This document shows, piece after piece, positions 8,101 to 13,779 of a DNA stretch of 13,779 bases (position 1 is the stretch's first letter; each line of letters begins with the position of its first letter). This DNA is from Legionella genomosp. 1 (GTDB lineage: Bacteria > Pseudomonadota > Gammaproteobacteria > Legionellales > Legionellaceae). A program made the position numbers and the translations under genes. The DNA lies in contig CAMBHM010000015.1 in the NCBI GenBank assembly GCA_945867185.1, positions 1-13,779 of the forward strand, read 5' to 3'. A model generated the notes under the pieces. The model made no database searches. It worked only from the letters and a program-made list of their open reading frames with translations, and was not told the DNA's origin.

Positions 8101-11100
8101 CACCAATAAATCCTCAGGCCGATGAGGTGCTTCTTGACTTTTAAAATGTTCACATAATGAGCGAACGATATCCGCATTGTCTACCCCTTTCAGCGCCTCC
8201 TCCAACACGTGCAAATTCTGCCATGCATAGGTAAGTTGATCTAAACCCTCTCTTTGTGGTGGGTGACTTAAGAAATGTTGTAAAAAGGCGATAATGGTGT
8301 TTTTGTCTCCAGGGTATTGCTCAGCAACGCGATGGATGGTTTTTAAAAGTTCAAAAAAAGTCGGGATGAATGTGGCCTTCTCTAGAACACTACCGCATTG
8401 CTCTACTATTAAATCCTTAGTACTCGTCAAACTCCGATCAAACTCTAAAATAACGGCCTGGTTTTTTTTAGCATCTTTTTTATTTCTGGATTGATTGACT
8501 ATAAATGAGTCGCGGTCTTCAAGACTTTGTTTGTAAGTCGATACCATGCCTTCTAAAAAATCCGGGTAGGACGCCTGAAATGCTATTACCATTTTTTTCT
8601 GAGCATCAAGATCTTCCACTCCCATCAAGTTATTCAATAAAAATGCAGGCATAAACTGCTCATGCAGATTATTATAAGGCCTAGCAATCTCATCACCCTC
8701 CATCGCCAACAACAAATCAATGGCCAGATGCCTGGTCTCTCGCTTACTGACGACTTCTCCCATGCGTACCCGTTTTATCTCAGGCACGATTGTGTTCAAG
8801 TAATACGCTGTTTTTTTAACAAGTGCTGGGACTGCTGGCGTAACCTTATCGGCTTGGCTCAAGAAAAACAGGCAGTCCCCCGGGGCATTGGGTTTTTGAA
8901 GCACTAGGATCAAGGCATTGAAGGTCTCTCCATTCGTCTCAGGAAGGGCTGACAGCGCTTCCAATCGCGCCAATAATACGCTCCCTTCACTCTTTGACAG
9001 TCCTCTGATGATCTGACTGAGTGTCTTTGCAAGGGCTTTTTGATCGATACCGGGCTGTTTAGCAGTCGCTTGACTGAGGATTGCTTGCACTCTCGGGCGA
9101 TCCGACTCTTTAAAGGGACTAAGATCTATCGCTGCACTGACTGCTGCGGCTTTGGGTGCAAAGAATCCGTCAGAAAAATTATTTTTGAAATGACGCTCCA
9201 CTATACTCCTGTGATCTGGAGAATGCTCTGGTAGTAGCCAAGCAGGATCGCTTATAAAAGCAAGCAAGCGTTCATAATTGACCGGAGGAGTGCCTCTCGT
9301 ATTCATTTTTTCTAAAGTTTGTAATCCAAGAACAACATCACCACTGCCAATCCGAAGTGGTATTGCCTCATACGCTGCACGAAGGGCCTGCGCATGACGC
9401 ACATTGTCGATTGACTTACCCTCAGCTAACCCGAAATGACTGATCAAAGGAAGTAAGTGGGTGGTGATATAATTATAGGGCACCTCGCTACTTATTGATT
9501 TTGCTTTCTCTAAAATTAAATTTTTCTCTAATTGAGAAGCCCTCCTGGGTATGTCTTCTGGCAATTCCCCTAATAAATTTTTAAGATCTTCATATATTTT
9601 TTCATTATCATGATTGAATTCCTCCTTATTTAAATTGAGGATCTCCTTACACTCGTTTTGTGTCACATGAAATAACTTTCGATCGTATTCAATGACACCC
9701 TCTTGAGACCCTAATTTTTCCCACACTTCCAATACTGGCATTCTAGTTGGATCACGACTCATCTTTAACAAAACCCAGTTATTTTGCGGGGAATCTAATA
9801 CGCGAGCCACCTCCAAATGTCGGAAGAAAATAGACGTTTCCCCAGGACGCTCCTGATAACTCACGTCTTTGTAAAATCGCATCCCTCGGAACAAAGCATC
9901 CCCATAGTCAGGATTTACCATACTGATGACGGCCTGAGAGAGGTATCTGAACCGTTTAGCCTCCTCTTTTACGGCCACTAGATCGTAACGCGTTAACATG
10001 CTCGAGCTGATTCTCCACAGATGGTTCAACATAAATAGAGGGGGTTGCGTGGGTAATTTAAAAAATACTTTCAGCACATTATCTCTTATAGAATGTTCTG
10101 CAGTTACCCCAGGGAGGGCAGAAGCAGCTATTGGAACTCTAATCGCGAAACTCATACTGAGCCCGTCTAATGAAGACACTAGACTACTAAATGCAGCTAT
10201 TGTCTCCCCTTCCGTAACGAAGGATGGATTGGTGTTGAGCGCTCCCGTAGTACCTGCCGCCAAAAGCGCGTACAAGGATTTTTTCTGCTCATCCGTTAAC
10301 GCGCTCGCTTCTCTAATCGTTTGATCCATCCTCTGATAAAAAGACAACGACAACCGATCTGATTGATGTGCTACAAATCGATAAAATGCTTGTTGTGCTG
10401 CCTCCAAATCCCTTGTTTTTGATATCTCACGCCAAGCTGATTTAGGTAAATATCCACTGTGAAGTTTATTTCCTTGCAGCTCATAATGAGCAAGATCAAC
10501 CCTCATCTCAGGCACCACAAACCCACAGAGAGTCTTAAAAGCAAGCCTATCAAAGGCTCTTATCGCTCCAGTAGCCTTTAAAGACACACCCGCTAAACAC
10601 TGCCATTGCGCTGCTTGATCTATCCGCGAAGCGTGTGTGACTATCGACAACATCCGGCCTAGAGCCACAGGCATACTCTTTACATCCGTGAACGAGACGG
10701 GCTGATAAAATGACAATCCTAACCTTTCTACCTGCTGTTTAAACGCTAGAAAAGTCTCCACCAAGGCAGGCAGATCATCGAGACCCACTGCCGTTGCATG
10801 TTGTGCTAATAACGCCTTCCACCAAGCATAGGCGTTTTCATTCTGACTCAGTGCTTGTAAAGATTTCATGGCCTGTTCTATCTTGGGATCACTTATCATG
10901 GGCGTGAATGTGTCCGCCTTTTGATACAGCGTTGACAACACCTCCTTTAACACGCTTTGATCCACAGCACGCCATAGCTTATCAAGCTTCTGCAATCCCG
11001 GTTCACCATACTCTGCGAAAACCTGTAACACGCCATCCATTTGTTTGTGCGAGAGCGCGTAGGTTGTTTGCCATCCAGTTACTGTGTCACGCAACCCAAC

Positions 11101-13695
11101 CTCTACAATGCAGGTGATCCACGAAGGGGTGGCAGGGCGGTCCACTCCGGACAGTGTTTTTGAAAGGGTTATGATGGCGGCCTTCTCACCGATCAAGGCC
11201 TTATCTGCGTATGGTTGCTCTACGGTTGTATCTCCCTTGTAAATCTCATGGAGCCGCCGATGGTTCAATAGGATGAAATCAAACCGATCAGCCTTGAACG
11301 TAGCTCCCTCCTTGCAAAAATGGATTATCGCCTGAAGCTCCCCCTCATTAAAATGAAGCAGTGCTGGCAAATGGTGTCTAAACCTCTCTACGGATTGTTG
11401 ATCATAAGGATCTTTCAATAAGGCCTCTTTGATCTCAAGCACCAGCCCATCTCGAGTGTTCCCACTCTCTAATTTTGCTAACAGTTGCCGCATCAACCCC
11501 GCTGATACTGGTTTCTTAACCGGCGCCTGGACCACCCGCGGGGCAAGTGTTACTTCATGGTGGATCGTCTTGTCATAATGAAGCACGCCGTCACCTGCTG
11601 CATTGACTGCTATCACAAACCCTGCTGGCAACTGATCAGGATGGAGCCCTTCTTGAAACATCCGATGATTCAACAACAAGTAGTCAACAGCCGCTTTGCT
11701 TAACAGGCTATAAGGTGGTTTAGCAATAGGCCTAACCCCCTCCCCAACAGATTGTTGATTCGTCCACGATCCCCAATAAGCATGCAGCTCTGTTTTGCTA
11801 ATAAGACCCTGATATGATCCAACAGCATCAGCAAACGAGATCCCCTCCACGGCAGACAGCGCCCCACCTGATTCTCTCACCAATGCCACCTCAGCCGCTT
11901 GTGCAACCTCTTCTTGCTCATCAGTCGCCGCAGCAACTTGCATTTCTACATCACGGTTAACTTGTTTACTGGCATCCCGTCTGACTCGAGTACGCTTTCC
12001 AGCTACTACCGTTGGAGGAGCTATAACGGCTGTCTCCTCTAAAGACTGTGCCGCTCTTAAACGCTGATGATCGGAAACCGCCTCATCTATCTCTCGTTGT
12101 ATATTGGACTTCACAAACGCATCAGGTAAGGTTACTTTAACCGTGATATTCGACGTATTCACCACAAATTCTTTGATTTCAGACCAGTCTGATTCGCTCA
12201 TCTCTAACGCATCGGTCAATACAACCTGCCCCACCCCACTGTTGGATACATTGAGCAAAGCCCATTTTAATTTTTGAATCAAGGCAGGGGTTCTCTGCGG
12301 GAGGGTCAACGTCAGGGTGTCAATACTCAAAGGCGCTTGCCGTACACAATACGCATTCAGGCCATCCAACGCCGCCTCGGTACAAGGAGACAATGTTAAT
12401 AATGGCAACGTCTTACGCCCTAATGTGGTTGTTTTTTTCTGAAAATGAGCAAAAAACAACTCATAAGTGGGCGCTGTTAATCCTAGATCTGGCGCAGCTG
12501 GATAGGTCAATGCGACCGTATCAGACTTTATTGTAGACAACGCCTCCCCAATACTGAGCGGAACAAGAGCCTCCGAAGTAGCGCTCACCACAGGAGCACT
12601 AGAAGCTAAATACTGCCTCAGACAATCTGTCTTCACCCTATGCGGAGAAGCCGCCTCGAAAAACGTGCGCTGTACGTTGTTTAATGCTAGATAGGTACTC
12701 CCTTCCAGTGTCAAGGAGCACAACTGTGCTTGGTATAAGTTCTCGCGCAACGACTCCACAGAGGGCGCGCAATAAGACATTGCCACAGCATTTCGTCGGG
12801 CCGCTGGTATCGATTCTTCAATAACCGTACGAAGGGCCTGATAACTTGTATGAGTGGTTTCACCAGTAAGAGAGTTCTCCCCACTCAAGGACCAAGACTC
12901 AGGTAAAGATAACACCATCCTCCTTCGATATTCAGCTTTCGTCTCTTCGTTCAGCTCAGCATTGTCACGAAGACAATAAGAAACCTTGCGAGTTAGTGGG
13001 TGAACTGTGATCGTGGCGGACATCCAATGCGTCTCTGTTGAGCCCGTTTTGAGCCCCGCATTCAATAGCAACGGTATGATGTAAGGGCCCGCAGGTCTTT
13101 TAGCGATCTCAGCCTGCACAACTCGACTTAGGGCGTCTGTCTGAAATGCGACGATCTGTGCCGTCTTGTTCGCCTCCGTCAACTCCAACATCCGCCGCAT
13201 ATCTCGTTCTGTAAGGGGCTCTTCTTTCGTTAAAATCCCTTTGGCGAATTTTTCGCGTAGGCCTAAATGTGCCGTTGCGTATAAAGCGCTGATGGGGAGT
13301 GGGGTGTTGGACTCCAGTGTAGGTGTAGGGGCTGGGATGGGATCAGGATCGCGCGACACAGGATGTTTAAATAGCTCCGGGTATTGCTCCTTACCCTCCA
13401 ATAACATCATACCTATATTTATTTCTTGCGGGATGCTGTTGCTGTCCCTACGGAGATTAGCCATAACGCCCTGATCACGGTCTTCCAGATCACTCCCCGC
13501 CCTACGAACCGCTTCAATTTGCTCTACGACCTTACAAAAAGCTGGATAATAGTCTGTTTCCTCAACAATCAAATTGGGCCTTTCTGTAAGCAGAGTCATC
13601 TTCTTCGGAGGTATTCCGTGGGTCATCCCGCAATAATACCGTGCGGCTATTTTGTGCAATTTGTCGACGCGCATCCATCCACCCCAGTCATTCAA
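5170..13695 (-). CDS. Giant 2,841-codon protein with a C-terminal SecA-like DEAD motor
   Basis: One uninterrupted reading frame. No family is recognised over about residues 1-2000. Visible there: a Pro-rich linker (about 113-135); HW at 223-224, Asp244 and TSYQ at 283-286 in a CE-clan-protease-like order lacking a cysteine; an LRR-like strand/helix stretch (about 455-525); a basic cluster KRTRVRR at 567-573; LLNHR ending at 678 and again at 813; then long helical sequence. From about 2020 a SecA motor follows: GTGEGKS 2093-2099, DEAD 2197-2200, a PPXD-like insertion, TGT 2406-2408, GRGTDI 2537-2542 and QYFGRSGR 2568-2575. The SecA scaffold is short and the zinc-binding tail is absent. No signal peptide or clear membrane helix is seen. 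The TTG at 13695 has a poor RBS and would sit about 9 bases from the predicted transcript start. ATG at 13674 (Met8), preceded by GGGGTGG, is the likelier start. Probably an ATP-driven, secreted or toxin-like protein; function unproven. Confidence 0.93.
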   Translation of the reverse strand: MNDWGGWMRVDKLHKIAARYYCGMTHGIPPKKMTLLTERPNLIVEETDYYPAFCKVVEQIEAVRRAGSDLEDRDQGVMANLRRDSNSIPQEINIGMMLLEGKEQYPELFKHPVSRDPDPIPAPTPTLESNTPLPISALYATAHLGLREKFAKGILTKEEPLTERDMRRMLELTEANKTAQIVAFQTDALSRVVQAEIAKRPAGPYIIPLLLNAGLKTGSTETHWMSATITVHPLTRKVSYCLRDNAELNEETKAEYRRRMVLSLPESWSLSGENSLTGETTHTSYQALRTVIEESIPAARRNAVAMSYCAPSVESLRENLYQAQLCSLTLEGSTYLALNNVQRTFFEAASPHRVKTDCLRQYLASSAPVVSATSEALVPLSIGEALSTIKSDTVALTYPAAPDLGLTAPTYELFFAHFQKKTTTLGRKTLPLLTLSPCTEAALDGLNAYCVRQAPLSIDTLTLTLPQRTPALIQKLKWALLNVSNSGVGQVVLTDALEMSESDWSEIKEFVVNTSNITVKVTLPDAFVKSNIQREIDEAVSDHQRLRAAQSLEETAVIAPPTVVAGKRTRVRRDASKQVNRDVEMQVAAATDEQEEVAQAAEVALVRESGGALSAVEGISFADAVGSYQGLISKTELHAYWGSWTNQQSVGEGVRPIAKPPYSLLSKAAVDYLLLNHRMFQEGLHPDQLPAGFVIAVNAAGDGVLHYDKTIHHEVTLAPRVVQAPVKKPVSAGLMRQLLAKLESGNTRDGLVLEIKEALLKDPYDQQSVERFRHHLPALLHFNEGELQAIIHFCKEGATFKADRFDFILLNHRRLHEIYKGDTTVEQPYADKALIGEKAAIITLSKTLSGVDRPATPSWITCIVEVGLRDTVTGWQTTYALSHKQMDGVLQVFAEYGEPGLQKLDKLWRAVDQSVLKEVLSTLYQKADTFTPMISDPKIEQAMKSLQALSQNENAYAWWKALLAQHATAVGLDDLPALVETFLAFKQQVERLGLSFYQPVSFTDVKSMPVALGRMLSIVTHASRIDQAAQWQCLAGVSLKATGAIRAFDRLAFKTLCGFVVPEMRVDLAHYELQGNKLHSGYLPKSAWREISKTRDLEAAQQAFYRFVAHQSDRLSLSFYQRMDQTIREASALTDEQKKSLYALLAAGTTGALNTNPSFVTEGETIAAFSSLVSSLDGLSMSFAIRVPIAASALPGVTAEHSIRDNVLKVFFKLPTQPPLFMLNHLWRISSSMLTRYDLVAVKEEAKRFRYLSQAVISMVNPDYGDALFRGMRFYKDVSYQERPGETSIFFRHLEVARVLDSPQNNWVLLKMSRDPTRMPVLEVWEKLGSQEGVIEYDRKLFHVTQNECKEILNLNKEEFNHDNEKIYEDLKNLLGELPEDIPRRASQLEKNLILEKAKSISSEVPYNYITTHLLPLISHFGLAEGKSIDNVRHAQALRAAYEAIPLRIGSGDVVLGLQTLEKMNTRGTPPVNYERLLAFISDPAWLLPEHSPDHRSIVERHFKNNFSDGFFAPKAAAVSAAIDLSPFKESDRPRVQAILSQATAKQPGIDQKALAKTLSQIIRGLSKSEGSVLLARLEALSALPETNGETFNALILVLQKPNAPGDCLFFLSQADKVTPAVPALVKKTAYYLNTIVPEIKRVRMGEVVSKRETRHLAIDLLLAMEGDEIARPYNNLHEQFMPAFLLNNLMGVEDLDAQKKMVIAFQASYPDFLEGMVSTYKQSLEDRDSFIVNQSRNKKDAKKNQAVILEFDRSLTSTKDLIVEQCGSVLEKATFIPTFFELLKTIHRVAEQYPGDKNTIIAFLQHFLSHPPQREGLDQLTYAWQNLHVLEEALKGVDNADIVRSLCEHFKSQEAPHRPEDLLVFLQSNEYKNASEADRKLSLRILTALLNNGKPCPLEGLQDTIKFLTDLPEQEQEQVRGALEICYRASPYPTLSEFVNWLKELPEGRDLTQYIQDKYLKFDKSPCAREPDNGFHLGEARKKTGLELSENTDHIHGKTYDEATLLRIQREVEEARTLPTSAINAQLQAYRKNPAEVDNEKLLALAAELLYRTKGLPAEKGQAGRSFEINTTQYLAIHAMLTSGLHVTSQIGTGEGKSRIMMLMNVCQYAKGKTVDFVTSDMELATRDYLEYKSLFDALGAPINLIHQHSPVSDYRLDGINFSDAANLSLFRNKARSEGKGEQVIAAPTKRALMLDEADRTYFDSANIRYNYSAMADQALAAMPWVYEAMVAFCDGQDFQNEGLSYYTDKDTFNTLFRDSVRLLPNPEEKLRQLASVSDAQLEAWQDAAVAAFELKLDEDFVIQGSVEISTRSGPKMVSEARLLDASGREDQGSKFSFGVHQCLHARLNRIKAGEAKEKVDSALQAKLKESPNDFYIETEKQIIYSSNSHTLVSDYDESALCAVTGTMGSIQEQEAKKAFAPSASRAAMMNFITVPRHAGLYRDDRPTLVLETDEARDQFLIDEIKVAIANRQPVAIMCEHHRASDALMKKLQGAFPDYANLMRLHAQSGLETERGHIKGRAGRPGVITLSTGMIGRGTDIRLQEENNRGLKMLVSGFIPKKRDLEQYFGRSGRMGNPGDARLVLSKDDARRVVGEDLDEDFEIAVETYIENQQAVMNHETLVDNLLFNTVSAFRLALTNQFFDEAYKKIPPAGQPKALEAWQGFFAATDRAWADRKTVLKAMDYTQLSLTDINKELLSYHTVVGFKWAHLSSTLVQLGGVALSTEIAPLALAPSKAKLLEAPETKPLTIPIVKPKDATDIAYRGKAYVIRGGGRGDLWPIMVALCRFLKQDQIGCLDFICALFSDKKLIQLMETMKPPRIEEPSSSPNDDRLPGGGFQK
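5716..7638 (-). other. Region encoding the SecA-type motor within the giant protein
   Basis: Approximate residues 2020-2660. In order: a SecA-like N-terminal helix and FEINTTQYLAIHAML (counterpart of the MRHFDVQLLGGM segment), Walker A with Lys2098, FVTSDMELATRDYLEY (SecA HVVTVNDYLAQRD), DEAD at 2197-2200, a PPXD counterpart (DEDFVIQ, then KFSFGVHQCLHARL resembling WSDGLHQAIEAKEG), TGTMGS, VPRHAGLYRDDRP (SecA VPTNRPMVRKDMP), motif V GRGTDI and motif VI GRSGRMGNPGDARLVLS. After motif VI only about 60 residues resemble the first scaffold helix (IENQQAVMNHETL). All ATPase residues needed for activity appear present; the edges are estimates. Confidence 0.88.
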
Positions 13696-13710
13696 ACGAT
13701 CTTACTAACA

Positions 13711-13739
13711 AGTATAGCAACGATTTTTTAAATCACCTG
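13711..13739 (-). promoter_or_regulatory. Extended -10 promoter of the giant gene
   Basis: On the minus strand TGCTATACT (13719 to 13711) is an extended -10. Exactly 17 bases upstream the -35 slot holds CAGGTG (13739 to 13734), a poor match to TTGACA. A weak intrinsic -35 with an extended -10 is typical of regulated promoters. Predicted transcription start is near 13704. Confidence 0.5.
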
Positions 13740-13759
13740 AAAGATGCGTATCGCACCTG
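13734..13759. repeat. Direct CACCTG repeats, 20 bp apart, over the -35 slot
   Basis: CACCTG occurs at 13734-13739 and 13754-13759, start to start exactly 20 bases, about two helical turns. The first copy fills the -35 position of the giant-gene promoter. A dimeric regulator site is possible; the hexamer is short, so chance is not excluded. Confidence 0.3.
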
Positions 13760-13779
13760 CCTGCGTTCTATCTGAGGAT

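Noticed and set aside
5170..13695. Calling the giant gene the housekeeping secA
   Set aside because: It is three times too long, lacks the zinc-binding tail and most of the scaffold, and its motor follows 2,000 unrelated residues.
12336..13731. Open frames on the plus strand opposite the giant gene (for example 13166-13474 and 13426-13731)
   Set aside because: They lie antisense to a continuous protein with recognisable motifs, have no convincing RBS, and their products look like random translations.
1..13779. CRISPR arrays, tRNA or rRNA genes, insertion sequences
   Set aside because: No regularly spaced repeats, cloverleaf-like sequence, transposase or target duplications were seen on either strand.

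Overview
The window reads as a piece of a gammaproteobacterial chromosome, possibly from a host-associated, Legionellales-like lineage. The reasons are an outer-membrane MlaA lipoprotein, a gshA-gshB glutathione operon whose first enzyme is the rare ATP-grasp (Acidithiobacillus-type) glutamate-cysteine ligase, an ankyrin-like small protein, and one enormous protein with effector-like traits. The lineage is an inference; no rRNA or other marker is present.

Layout. At the left edge lies most of mlaA (+; its signal peptide is cut by the window start). A 223-base gap carrying a good promoter leads to an AT-rich RhuM-Fic/Doc fusion gene (+), which ends at a 50-base hairpin facing the convergent gshB. 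gshA and gshB (-) overlap by 4 bases. Upstream of gshA a divergent promoter region also points at a small, apparently frameshifted plus-strand gene (about 4359-4572). The rest, about 9 kb on the minus strand, is a two-gene unit: a 2,841-codon giant gene and, 60 bases downstream, a 160-codon ankyrin-like gene with a strong ribosome binding site.

The giant protein is the notable object. Residues of roughly 2020-2660 carry a complete SecA-type DEAD motor: Walker A GTGEGKS, Walker B DEAD, a PPXD-like insertion, TGT, GRGTDI and QYFGRSGR. SecA's zinc tail and most of its scaffold are missing. About 2,000 residues with no recognised family precede the motor. They include a His-Asp arrangement that recalls CE-clan (Ulp/YopJ-like) proteases with no cysteine where the nucleophile would sit, a repeated LLNHR motif, a basic NLS-like patch and an LRR-like strand/helix stretch. 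It is not the housekeeping SecA. A secreted or toxin-like translocase/ATPase, perhaps working with the small ankyrin-like protein, is the most interesting hypothesis here, but the sequence does not prove it.
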